Positions 16,307-24,428 of a stretch of DNA of 24,428 bases are shown one piece after another. Numbering within the stretch: position 1 is the stretch's first letter; every line of letters begins with the position of its first letter. The position numbers and the translations under genes are program-made. Under the pieces are notes generated by a model. That model did not search any database. It was not told the origin of the DNA and saw nothing but the letters and a program-made list of their open reading frames with translations. Source of the stretch: J089 sp964549745 (lineage in GTDB: Bacteria; Fidelibacterota; Marinisomatia; Marinisomatales; J089); assembly GCA_964549745.1 (NCBI GenBank), contig CAZJWP010000025.1, forward strand, positions 1 through 24,428, given 5' to 3'.

Positions 16307-19075
16307 ATGAAGCGAAATAAACACATCGCATTTATTCTTTCACTTTCCTTCCTTTTCGGTCAGCAGGTTGGAAAGATAGCCGGAACCGTGATTGCCAATG
16401 ACACCGGAAATCCTTTGATTGGAGTCAATATCATTTTGGTTGGAACAAATTTGGGTTCGGCCAGCGATGCAAATGGGGATTATCAGATCATTAATATACC
16501 TTCAGGAACCTATGATCTAAAGGTGATGATGATCGGGTATACAACTGAGATACTCAAGGATATTCAAATCCTTCCCGGACTTACGAATCGTCTGGACTTT
16601 AAATTAAAGGTCGCCGCGGTTGAGGGCGAAGAAATCACGATCGTTGGAAAGCGGGCTTTGATCAAACCTGATGTAACCTATTCATCCCGCTATCTGGATG
16701 CAGAGCAAATCGAAACGCTGCCAGCCGAAGATTACACGGATGTGATTGCCATGAATCCTGGATTTACAAAAGATGCCAAAGGATTTCACCTTCGTGGAGG
16801 AAGAGCGGGGGAAGTGAAATTCGTGGTAGATGGCGTTGTTCTTCAGGAACCCAATTACGGTACGGCATATTCCGGGAATTCGGTGCTCGCTCTAAACAAC
16901 AGCGCCTTATCAGAGATCAACATCCAGAGTGGTGGCTTCAATGCTGAGTACGGGAATGCCCTGTCCGGTATAGTGGAAATTTCCACCAAAGTCGGTTCCA
17001 GAGATAAATACAATATCTCCGTTGATCTGGAATCCGAACTCAATATTGATCGCGGCCGGTTGATCCCGGCAAATCTACGGGTCCGTAAGCGCTCTGATAC
17101 CTTCTATCTTTATGGCGACGAATACTACGGTAACCGGAAACGTTATGATTATTATACGGGTTTCCGCCGGTATCGATTCAACCTGAGCGGTCCAATCCCG
17201 TTAACAAAAAAAATCACATTCAGTGTCAGCGCCCAAAAAACCGGAAGCCAAAACGGGTATCTAAATCGTGAGAATACTCACGATCGTTTTTCCGAATCTA
17301 TCCTGAACGGAAAATTGAGATGGCAAGTCTTCGGAAACAGTAGTCTGACGTTGAGTGCCGGCCACACCCAACGTATGTACAACCTGTTCGATGTACGGCG
17401 AAAATTCATTCCGAATACTTTCCAGCGCCGCCATAATAAAGTGGATCAAGTGTCGCTGATTTTCAATCAACCTGTTTCGGATCGTTTTTTTTACAATCTG
17501 TCTTTTTCCTACGGAAGGACCTACTACAAGGCCGCCCAACCGGGGAAATGGTGGGACATGACCCGGACCGATGATTGGAATAGCATTGGCGGTCTGGTTG
17601 ATTCACCGGAGGCCATTAAGCTGTCATTTGTTTATAAAGATTCAACACTGTTTGTGATCGATGGAGATAATAATCTTTTCCGGGAAGAGGACCTTAAGAA
17701 TTATACGTTCGATTGGAACGGAACTTTTCAATATAACAAGTACAACGAATTTAAAGCGGGTGTAAACCTCAATATGTGGAATCTGTTCTACCAGGCGGTA
17801 TTGGCTTATAGTGGTTTCCCGTTCACATTTGCTTATGGACTTGGACGTGATGACCTAAACCTCCCCAAGATTCAACCTAAGTTATATGCTTTCTTTTTCC
17901 AGGATAAGATAGAGTTTTCGGGATTTATCATGAACGCCGGATTGAGATATGAGGTATTTGATCCGGATGCCAAACTACCCTCTGATTTTTACCGACCTTA
18001 CCTTGATCCCGGCAATATCGGACCGGATCAATCCGATACTCAGTACTGGATTGGACCCAATAACGATATACCCACTGAAAATCCGGCGGCACCCTGGAAA
18101 CGGGCCAGCATTAAACGATATTTGAGTCCGCGAGTTGGTGTTTCACACCCCATCACCGATAAAAGTGTTTTTCATTTTACGTATGGACATTTTTACCAGA
18201 TCCCCGACTGGTATCTTCTCTATCGCAATTACAATTATTCATATGACATTCTGGCTTTGTACGGGAATCCCGATTTGGAACCGGAGAAAACTATCTCCTA
18301 CGAGGTGGGCATCAAACAAGTCTTGCCCGGAGAACTCGTCTTTGACATGACCGCTTTTTATAAGGACATCTCCAACCTGGTTGAAACAACCGTGGTGAAC
18401 AGTTTAAGCGATCCGGAATTCATAAAAATTGCAGCTGCCGATGAAACCGTAATTCGGCTTCCAACCTGGTATATCAACAAAAATGTCGCCTGGGGTACGG
18501 TAAAGGGAATGGAATTCTCATTGGTTAAACGTCCGCCGACTACCGGTGGATTCAGTATGATTCTGTCTTACACTTTCATGATCGCCCGGGGGAAAACTTC
18601 TGACTACCACGATGGTTTCTTACGGCAATTCAGTCGGGGCGAACTGGAACCTGTGCAGCAGTTCTATTTGAATTGGGACCAACGTCATACCATTTCAGCT
18701 AATTTTGACTACCGCTTCCACGACGGCTCAGGTATTACAGTGACTACCGGTTATGGTTCAGGTTACCCTTACACCGGTTATCAGGAATCGATCATGCCGG
18801 TCGAAAATAACAAGCGGCTTCCCCCGGTAAAGAATACAGATTTGAAGCTCAATAAAATTGTGAAACTCGGTAAGGTAAAGACCAACATTTACCTGTTGGT
18901 GACCAATGTTTTTGATGACGTTAATATTGTGAATTATGACAATGGTGAGAATCGGCGGATTCCGGTGGTCAATCATCTTCTTACCTATCCTACCGAATTC
19001 CAGGGACCGTTGGACGATCCCACTGTCTTTGGCCCTCACCGGGAAATTAGAATGGGGATGAACTTTGATTTATAA
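16307..19075 (+). CDS. TonB-dependent outer-membrane receptor
   Basis: A 922-residue receptor with a signal peptide (MKRNKHIAFILSLSFLFGQQ), a carboxypeptidase-regulatory-like beta-sandwich (about 20-100, IAGTVIANDTGNPLIGVNI), a possible TonB box (EEITIVG), a plug with FHLRGGRAGEVKFVVDGV and GGFNAEYGNALSGIVEI, and a large 22-strand-type barrel ending REIRMGMNFDL. The start at 16307 puts the signal peptide at the N-terminus and leaves 7 bases after the symporter stop; the frame extends upstream inside the symporter gene but that part is not coding for this protein. Likely imports or binds a large ligand using TonB energy. Confidence 0.9.
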   Translation: MKRNKHIAFILSLSFLFGQQVGKIAGTVIANDTGNPLIGVNIILVGTNLGSASDANGDYQIINIPSGTYDLKVMMIGYTTEILKDIQILPGLTNRLDFKLKVAAVEGEEITIVGKRALIKPDVTYSSRYLDAEQIETLPAEDYTDVIAMNPGFTKDAKGFHLRGGRAGEVKFVVDGVVLQEPNYGTAYSGNSVLALNNSALSEINIQSGGFNAEYGNALSGIVEISTKVGSRDKYNISVDLESELNIDRGRLIPANLRVRKRSDTFYLYGDEYYGNRKRYDYYTGFRRYRFNLSGPIPLTKKITFSVSAQKTGSQNGYLNRENTHDRFSESILNGKLRWQVFGNSSLTLSAGHTQRMYNLFDVRRKFIPNTFQRRHNKVDQVSLIFNQPVSDRFFYNLSFSYGRTYYKAAQPGKWWDMTRTDDWNSIGGLVDSPEAIKLSFVYKDSTLFVIDGDNNLFREEDLKNYTFDWNGTFQYNKYNEFKAGVNLNMWNLFYQAVLAYSGFPFTFAYGLGRDDLNLPKIQPKLYAFFFQDKIEFSGFIMNAGLRYEVFDPDAKLPSDFYRPYLDPGNIGPDQSDTQYWIGPNNDIPTENPAAPWKRASIKRYLSPRVGVSHPITDKSVFHFTYGHFYQIPDWYLLYRNYNYSYDILALYGNPDLEPEKTISYEVGIKQVLPGELVFDMTAFYKDISNLVETTVVNSLSDPEFIKIAAADETVIRLPTWYINKNVAWGTVKGMEFSLVKRPPTTGGFSMILSYTFMIARGKTSDYHDGFLRQFSRGELEPVQQFYLNWDQRHTISANFDYRFHDGSGITVTTGYGSGYPYTGYQESIMPVENNKRLPPVKNTDLKLNKIVKLGKVKTNIYLLVTNVFDDVNIVNYDNGENRRIPVVNHLLTYPTEFQGPLDDPTVFGPHREIRMGMNFDL

Positions 19076-20660
19076 AATATTCAGATTACCACTGACTCTA
19101 TTTTGCGCTGTCAGTCTCGTATTCTCTGCAAGTGCCGGAATGGTCGAGGTCGGTAAACTTTGGGTCAGCCCAACCATATCAAATTACGGGTATATGAGCA
19201 TGTTTGAGTATCCCGGTGGTTCGAAAGACTTTTACATGATAGAACAGTCCAATTTCTTTTCCTGTATTGTCAATGGAGATACGGTCGTGCTGTTCGGTGG
19301 AACGCTGGGGAATGAACTGGATTACGGTTGGCAGACTGCCGACGGCCGCTTTGAACAATGGACACACCAGGCTGATGATATCAATTCAGTCTTTTTAACC
19401 GCTACCAGCGATTTTAGTAACTACTTTAACGGCAACCTGAACATTGATGTAACAACTGAAATCCGGGCTTACAATCACCCCGATTATGATGATTTTCTCA
19501 TCATCAATCACACGTTCACCAACACAGGATCGTCCGCCATAAGCGATTTCTATTACGGATCCCATTTGCCTTTGGACATTGGAGCCAGCGGCATCAGTTA
19601 TAAAGATCTGGACGATTATGCCGAACATGATCCTTCATTGGGTCTCACCTTTATGTACGATGATGACGGTGATGATGGATTAACACCATACGATGCCGGT
19701 GAGGTTCTTCTTGGTGTCAATTCCGGCAGTGGTTTGGATACATCAAAATCCTGGACTACGGCAAGTTTCTATCAAATGGTCAATCCAATTGCCGGGACAA
19801 AAGATATGCTTCAGAAAATTAAAAGCGGAATTACTCTCAGCAGCGGGAGTCCCGGACCCTGGACGATCATCAACAGTGTTGGGCCCTATGTCTTACAACC
19901 GGGTGAATCCATCACGTTTTCTATGGCGATTGTCTATGGCAATGGATTCGACGGATTGACCCACAATGTTCGTTCTGCAAAAAAACTGGCCGGCCGGAAC
20001 TTTGTCATCCCATTCGATCAACTCGCCCCGCCTGTTCCTGAAATTCTGACCACCAATGTGTCCAGCCGTGTGATCGAGCTGATCTGGTCCAACCATCCTG
20101 CAAACACCTCCGACTTTTCAAACTATCATTTGTATAGAAGTGACATTTCACCCATCGGGCCCTGGACCGGACCGATTATTGAATCCACTGACACCAGTTA
20201 TATTGACATCGGAAAATCGGGCTTCCCGCTTTATTACACCGTGACAAGCATCGATCAATCCGGAAATGAAAGTGGTATCTGGGGATTGGCGAATCGTACG
20301 TTGGAAGCTGTCAGGCCGCTGGGGAAAGCCGTGACGAAAATGCAGGATGTTTTGGTTGTACCCAATCCCTATCTGGGTGGAGCTAACTGGGAAACCAAGG
20401 ATTATGAGAACCGGATTTATTTTACTCAACTCCCCGAAAAGTGCACCATTTATATTTATACAATGATGGGCGATTTAGTTACCACATTGTCCCATGGGGA
20501 TGAAAATGATCTCACACAGGACCGGTCCGGATGGGAGGATTGGAATCTCCTTTCTAAAAATCGACAGGAAGTTGTAAGTGGGATGTACCTGTTTCGGGTA
20601 GTGGCAGCGGACGGAAGTGAATCCAGTGGTAAATTTGTGATTGTGAAGGGCCAGCGATGA
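19065..20660 (+). CDS. Secreted FnIII protein with FlgD/type IX-like C-terminus
   Basis: A 531-residue exported protein. The start is TTG at 19065, overlapping the receptor stop by 11 bases with GGGG upstream; it gives a clean signal peptide (MIYKIFRLPLTLFCAVSLVFSASAG), whereas the next ATG lies after it. A long beta-rich region with an acidic DDDGDDG loop (possible calcium site) is followed by an FnIII-like domain (about 335-415, YHLYRSD, YYTVTSIDQSGNESG) and a C-terminal domain from about 427 (VVPNPYLGG ... GDLVTTL ... SGMYLFRVVA) like FlgD Ig-like or type IX sorting domains. Function unknown; location next to a receptor and a PorV-like protein suggests a surface partner or cargo. Confidence 0.75.
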   Translation: MIYKIFRLPLTLFCAVSLVFSASAGMVEVGKLWVSPTISNYGYMSMFEYPGGSKDFYMIEQSNFFSCIVNGDTVVLFGGTLGNELDYGWQTADGRFEQWTHQADDINSVFLTATSDFSNYFNGNLNIDVTTEIRAYNHPDYDDFLIINHTFTNTGSSAISDFYYGSHLPLDIGASGISYKDLDDYAEHDPSLGLTFMYDDDGDDGLTPYDAGEVLLGVNSGSGLDTSKSWTTASFYQMVNPIAGTKDMLQKIKSGITLSSGSPGPWTIINSVGPYVLQPGESITFSMAIVYGNGFDGLTHNVRSAKKLAGRNFVIPFDQLAPPVPEILTTNVSSRVIELIWSNHPANTSDFSNYHLYRSDISPIGPWTGPIIESTDTSYIDIGKSGFPLYYTVTSIDQSGNESGIWGLANRTLEAVRPLGKAVTKMQDVLVVPNPYLGGANWETKDYENRIYFTQLPEKCTIYIYTMMGDLVTTLSHGDENDLTQDRSGWEDWNLLSKNRQEVVSGMYLFRVVAADGSESSGKFVIVKGQR

Positions 20661-21619
20661 GAATTCTACTCATGCTGACCATGGTCCTGTCTTCACTGAC
20701 GGCCCAAACCGATTTCAACAAAGTCGGAACTGCCGGACTTTTGTTTCTATCCATTCCCGGGAGTGCAAGTGCCCAAGCCATGGGTCGCGCCTATTCCGGA
20801 ATTGAACAGGGAGCCGAAGCAACTTTTTTCAATCCGGCGTTACTTGGATTTGAGCATTCAACCCAGGTTTTTACCAGTTATACCGGGTGGCTCCAGGGAT
20901 TGAGCCATCAATCAGCTGCCATAAGTTTTCGGGTGGGTCGCTTTGGTGTTGGTATTTCCCAAATGTTACTGACCTGCAGCCCCATGACCGTGACGACAAC
21001 GCAACAACCCCAGGGAACCGGCGAAACGTTTGGATATCTGGATCTGGCGCTGGGTTTTTCGGTTTCGCGGGCATTTTCCGATCGCTTCTCGCTGGGTGGA
21101 ACAGTGAAATATATCTACGAAGGTGTTCAATCAATCAGCGCGCACGGCTTTGGAGTGGATATTGGTTCCTTTTATTGGATCGGGTATAACGATTTGCGGA
21201 TCTTTATGGTGCTGCAAAATTTCGGTCCGGAAATGAGTTTTGGAGGATCATTCTTTGATACACGAGTGAAGGGTAACATTCGTGAAGATGTAGAACTACG
21301 GTATGCCGCAATTCCTTTGCCCATCACTTTTACCATGGGAGTTGCCGGTACGGTATGGAAACAGGGAGAGCGTGGTCTGCTGCTGGCAGTGGAAGCCAAT
21401 CATCCTGCCGATTATTCACAACGAATGAATATTGGAGCAGAATTCAATCTAACTCATTCCTTGTTCTTAAGAGGCGGTTATAAAATCAATTATGAGCAGG
21501 AGTCATGGTCAGCCGGTTGTGGATTTAAAATCGGGCGCTTCAAATCTGATCTGGCCTATGTTCCCATGAAAAAGTTTACGGACGTTTTGTCCTATTCAAT
21601 CAATTACATCCTAAAGTGA
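20657..21619 (+). CDS. PorV/PorQ-family outer-membrane barrel protein
   Basis: A 320-residue protein with a signal peptide ending near LTAQT, then FNKVGTAGLLFLSIPGSASAQAMGRAYSG and ATFFNPALLG, hallmarks of the PorV/PorQ (UPF0164-like) barrel family. The rest shows alternating hydrophobic strands with SFRVGRFGVGISQM and ending SYSINYILK. In Bacteroidota PorV shuttles type IX cargo to the attachment complex. It overlaps the previous gene by 4 bases (ATGA), fitting a cargo-shuttle pair (inference). Confidence 0.8.
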   Translation: MRILLMLTMVLSSLTAQTDFNKVGTAGLLFLSIPGSASAQAMGRAYSGIEQGAEATFFNPALLGFEHSTQVFTSYTGWLQGLSHQSAAISFRVGRFGVGISQMLLTCSPMTVTTTQQPQGTGETFGYLDLALGFSVSRAFSDRFSLGGTVKYIYEGVQSISAHGFGVDIGSFYWIGYNDLRIFMVLQNFGPEMSFGGSFFDTRVKGNIREDVELRYAAIPLPITFTMGVAGTVWKQGERGLLLAVEANHPADYSQRMNIGAEFNLTHSLFLRGGYKINYEQESWSAGCGFKIGRFKSDLAYVPMKKFTDVLSYSINYILK

Positions 21620-21629
21620 GGGCAAGTTT

Positions 21630-22952
21630 ATGAAGTTCAAAATATGGCTGGTTACAATAGCATCTTTGTTCTATTTCGCCTGTAATGGGAGTACCAATTC
21701 AACAAAAGTCACCATTGATGTCATCGCCGTCACACCACTTCAATCTCTGATCAGTATTGGTGATACAATTCAATTCACTGCGGTGGCCAAGGATGTGAAT
21801 TTGGAAACCATCAATGGTGTTGGTTTTACCTGGACATCTTCCGATCAGGAAGTTGTTAGTATTGATGATAACGGACTGGCCACAGGACTGGCCATGGGGC
21901 GTGATGTCGTTATCACTGCCGCGGCAGAAGGTATTGAAAGCAATGATGCAGTTCTGAAAGTAGCCGGTGAGCCCTATACTATCAATATTGGTTCAACCGC
22001 TGAAGCCGTCGTTGCCGGGAAAACGGTGAGCTTGCATGGGAAAGTACTGGATAGCCTGGGAACAGAGATTCCCGGATCATCCATTACGAGTTGGGAATCA
22101 GGTGATGAATCCATTTTGACAGTTGATGGAGATGGTGTTGTCACTGGTGTTTTAGGAGGAATGTCATCCGTCGTGGCCCATGTTGGGGAATTAGCAAGTG
22201 ATCCCAAAAAGATTTACGTATGGCATCAGGTCTTTTCAGAAGATTTTAGCACGGTGGATACCACCACTATTGGTGATCATTATTTCAGTGGTCATAATGG
22301 AATGATCTGGCAGATTAATCATGAATTGAAAACTGATACGTCAGCCAGCGGTCCCCATACCGGAACACCTGCTATTGTAAACGATAACGGCAATCCTGTT
22401 CTGAGACTCACCGATCCCAGCTCGGCTTATTTCACGAACCGGCAAATGCTGATCATGACCTATGGCAACGCAACCTATGACACAGGCTATATGTGGCCTA
22501 CGGGAGACAATATGCTGACAGGATCAAATTTCAGAGTACAAATGAGGATGAAGGGAATGGATGATCCTGTGGCGGGTACCACTGCCGAAACGTTGGTCAT
22601 TTTTACCCAGTACTTCTCAGGGGCCGCCAGCCCGTATTACATGAATTTTGCACCGGGAAGAAATCGGTTGTCTGCCTGGTTCGGTGCTTCCCTGGCACCG
22701 GGAGCTACGATCCCGGACTGGGGTTCCATACCGCAGATCGACTATGGTGTCTGGTTCAACGTTGTTGTGGAAGTTTTCGATGGGTCCATGCGAGCCGAGA
22801 TTTATACCGGCACTGAACCGACCGGAGACTGGGATTATACCTACACAATCCCGGACTGGACCGGCAATGAAGAAAATATTCCTGGGTTTTGGTTTGGAAC
22901 ATTTTTAGTGGACGAATACTACGCGGATGACATTGTTTACTACACCCCTTAA
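21630..22952 (+). CDS. Lipoprotein with two Ig-like (Big) domains and a beta-sandwich C-terminus
   Basis: A 440-residue lipoprotein: signal with lipobox FYFAC (Cys18), two bacterial Ig-like domains (about 28-110 and 112-195; VVSIDDNGLATGL and ILTVDGDGVVTGV are repeated signatures), and a 240-residue C-terminal region with FSEDFS, FRVQMRMKG and WFNVVVEVFDGSMRAEIY, like a laminin-G or glycosidase-type jelly roll. Possible carbohydrate- or surface-binding protein; no catalytic residues recognised. It starts 10 bases after the PorV-like gene with GAGGG upstream. Confidence 0.78.
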   Translation: MKFKIWLVTIASLFYFACNGSTNSTKVTIDVIAVTPLQSLISIGDTIQFTAVAKDVNLETINGVGFTWTSSDQEVVSIDDNGLATGLAMGRDVVITAAAEGIESNDAVLKVAGEPYTINIGSTAEAVVAGKTVSLHGKVLDSLGTEIPGSSITSWESGDESILTVDGDGVVTGVLGGMSSVVAHVGELASDPKKIYVWHQVFSEDFSTVDTTTIGDHYFSGHNGMIWQINHELKTDTSASGPHTGTPAIVNDNGNPVLRLTDPSSAYFTNRQMLIMTYGNATYDTGYMWPTGDNMLTGSNFRVQMRMKGMDDPVAGTTAETLVIFTQYFSGAASPYYMNFAPGRNRLSAWFGASLAPGATIPDWGSIPQIDYGVWFNVVVEVFDGSMRAEIYTGTEPTGDWDYTYTIPDWTGNEENIPGFWFGTFLVDEYYADDIVYYTP

Positions 22953-23784
22953 GTTGTCGACATTGGCTCTGATTCTTTTCTTCGCCGGCTGTTCGAACAA
23001 ATCAACTCCGACCGGGACGGAAAAAGGATTACTGCCAACGACATTTCCCGCGGATTTCACACCGCCAAACGATTTCGTGACGGGATTACCACTGGATGGT
23101 TGGGGCGGCGGTGATGGAGAAATCACGCACACACCCATCGTATTTGTCCATGGGAATGCTCACTCCGCTGAAAATTGGGTAACAATGGCAACTTACTTCG
23201 CAAATGACGGCTACACATGGAATGAACTCTGGGCCGTGAGTTATCTACAATTTATCGATAGTGAAGACTACAACAGCAATAACGGGAATTGGTCTGAAAT
23301 TGGCAATTTTGTACAGGATGTTTTGGATTATACCGGTCAATCCAAAGTAGATATTATCGCCCATTCGCTTGGGGTTACGGTTGCACGTACATGGCTTCGA
23401 CACACAGGAGATTATGATAAAGTTGCTCATTTTATCGGGATTGCGGGAGCAAATCACGGCGTGGCATTCTGCGGCCCAAATGATCACCGCGGTATGTGCA
23501 ATGAACTGGGAAATCCGGATTCCGATTTTCTGCACTGGTTGAATGATGACGATGAAACCCCGAGTGACAGCACCGTCCAATGGATTACGGTTTACAACGG
23601 CGCAAATCTGGACATCTTTTTCCCAGAAAATGCTCTTATGAATGACAGTTCCACAGTTGACCTTCGATTAAGTCCGGTGCTTAACGGAGCGATTAACATC
23701 CAATTTCCAACCATTGATCATATTCACCTGGCTTTATCAAGAACCGTTTACGATACGCTTAAACAAATAGCATTCCCGAATTAG
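22927..23784 (+). CDS. Extracellular class-2 lipase, lipoprotein
   Basis: A 285-residue lipase of the Bacillus LipA/EstA type (lipase class 2, alpha/beta hydrolase). Signal with lipobox LFFAGC (Cys22); TPIVFVHGN oxyanion strand; IAHSLGV nucleophile (Ser147); YNGANLDIFF with the likely acid; DHIHLAL with the likely catalytic His265, matching the position of the GHIGLL His in LipA. Would hydrolyse acylglycerols or esters at the cell surface or in the periplasm. The start overlaps the previous gene by 26 bases; no clear Shine-Dalgarno, so expression may be coupled. Confidence 0.82.
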   Translation: MTLFTTPLKLSTLALILFFAGCSNKSTPTGTEKGLLPTTFPADFTPPNDFVTGLPLDGWGGGDGEITHTPIVFVHGNAHSAENWVTMATYFANDGYTWNELWAVSYLQFIDSEDYNSNNGNWSEIGNFVQDVLDYTGQSKVDIIAHSLGVTVARTWLRHTGDYDKVAHFIGIAGANHGVAFCGPNDHRGMCNELGNPDSDFLHWLNDDDETPSDSTVQWITVYNGANLDIFFPENALMNDSSTVDLRLSPVLNGAINIQFPTIDHIHLALSRTVYDTLKQIAFPN

Positions 23785-23806
23785 GAATGAAACAAAGGAG
23801 ATAACC

Positions 23807-24337
23807 ATGAAACAGTTACTAAAAACCAGCATCCTTCTTGCCTTAGGTATTGCACTTGTAGGGATGTTTGGATGTGATAATAATAATGATACCAGCAAAA
23901 CAACTGCTGAGAAAGTGGTTGGTGTTTGGTTAGCCAACAGCACGGTTGGTGATCTCGGCAATGCAACTGCAAGCAGCGGTTCACTGGCTGGTGCCGGCTG
24001 GTCTTCATATGAACTAACCCTAAATGCAAATAACACTTTTAGCGCCACTGGAAACAATGACTACGACATTGTACCTTATGGTGATGGGAATGGTGTAATT
24101 AATTACAGCGGGACTTATACAATTGACGATACACAAGATCCCATGTGGATTGATCTGACAGTGACAACCAGTGATAACCTCTTCTTTACAACTGTAGATT
24201 CTTTGCAGCCTTGCCAACCGGGCAGCTTTACGCTGAATACAGATGCAACTGAGATGACAATACAGTATGGTTCTACCGCTTATGGCGTTCCCCGTCCTGA
24301 TCCGATTTCAGTGCCAAGTGTGCTGGAAAAACAGTAA
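23807..24337 (+). CDS. Lipocalin-like small lipoprotein
   Basis: A 176-residue lipoprotein: signal with lipobox ending GMFGC (Cys23), an Asn/Asp-rich linker, then VVGVWLANS, YELTLNANNTFSATG, YSGTYTIDD and FTLNTDATEMTIQYG, the pattern of short lipocalin-like domains in which strands carry repeated 'W' and 'F/Y' residues. It may bind a lipid or peptide ligand. AAAGGAG lies upstream of the ATG with good spacing. Last gene of the operon in this window. Confidence 0.72.
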   Translation: MKQLLKTSILLALGIALVGMFGCDNNNDTSKTTAEKVVGVWLANSTVGDLGNATASSGSLAGAGWSSYELTLNANNTFSATGNNDYDIVPYGDGNGVINYSGTYTIDDTQDPMWIDLTVTTSDNLFFTTVDSLQPCQPGSFTLNTDATEMTIQYGSTAYGVPRPDPISVPSVLEKQ

Positions 24338-24359
24338 TTAATTCGGATTCGAGTACTTG

Positions 24360-24427
24360 ATTGACCACTATTCATTCAAATCCCGTTTCTACGTGAGTTG
24401 AACTGTCCACGAACAGACTTGGTCAAT
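24360..24427. repeat. Spaced 8-base inverted repeat near window end
   Basis: ATTGACCA (24360-24367) and TGGTCAAT (24420-24427) are exact reverse complements 52 bases apart. The region between carries no gene. It could be coincidence or part of a larger structure cut by the window end. No terminator is visible after the lipoprotein gene. Confidence 0.2.
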
Positions 24428-24428
24428 T

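Noticed and set aside
1..24428. CRISPR array, tRNA, rRNA or prophage
   Set aside because: No regularly spaced repeats, no cloverleaf or rRNA-like sequence and no phage structural genes were seen on reading both strands.

Overview
The window looks like chromosomal DNA from a Gram-negative, didermic bacterium. A TonB-dependent receptor with an N-terminal carboxypeptidase-regulatory-like domain, a PorV/PorQ-type outer-membrane protein, a secreted protein with a FlgD/type IX-like C-terminus, and several lipoproteins point by inference to the FCB side of the tree (for example Neomarinimicrobiota, Calditrichota or relatives). No rRNA or marker gene is present to settle this.

Left part (1-5900): an AT-rich gene-poor start with a strong ribosome-binding site feeding a 9-codon minus-strand frame. 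Next comes an SOS-type translesion-synthesis locus. dnaE2/imuC-like polymerase alpha (+) runs tail-to-tail against lexA-imuB (-). The ImuB-like protein has lost the Y-family catalytic acids but keeps a clamp-binding QLDLF motif. DnaE2 has lost most PHP metal ligands. LexA is complete and probably autoregulated through TTACGAGTA repeats that overlap its own -10 box. A C-terminal scrap of a DDE integrase-type transposase lies just upstream of the lexA promoter.

Middle (5899-10620): a large soluble PAS/GAF histidine kinase (-) with no response regulator nearby. Divergent to it is a membrane-anchored rhodanese-domain protein whose catalytic Cys position is Ser, preceded by a translationally coupled short frame. 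A hairpin terminator follows.

Right part (10689-24337): ten same-strand genes with gaps of 22 bases or less, or overlaps, probably one operon. Order: long-chain acyl-CoA synthetase, GbsR/MarR-type regulator, alpha/beta-hydrolase lipoprotein, FabH-like condensing enzyme lacking the usual His and Asn, sodium:solute symporter, TonB-dependent receptor, secreted FnIII/FlgD-like protein, PorV-like barrel, Big-domain lipoprotein, class-2 lipase lipoprotein and a lipocalin-like lipoprotein (eleven genes counting the regulator). The mix of extracellular lipase, outer-membrane uptake, inner-membrane symport and acyl activation suggests lipid or fatty-acid acquisition and processing (inference). The unusual condensing enzyme is the most interesting protein in the window.
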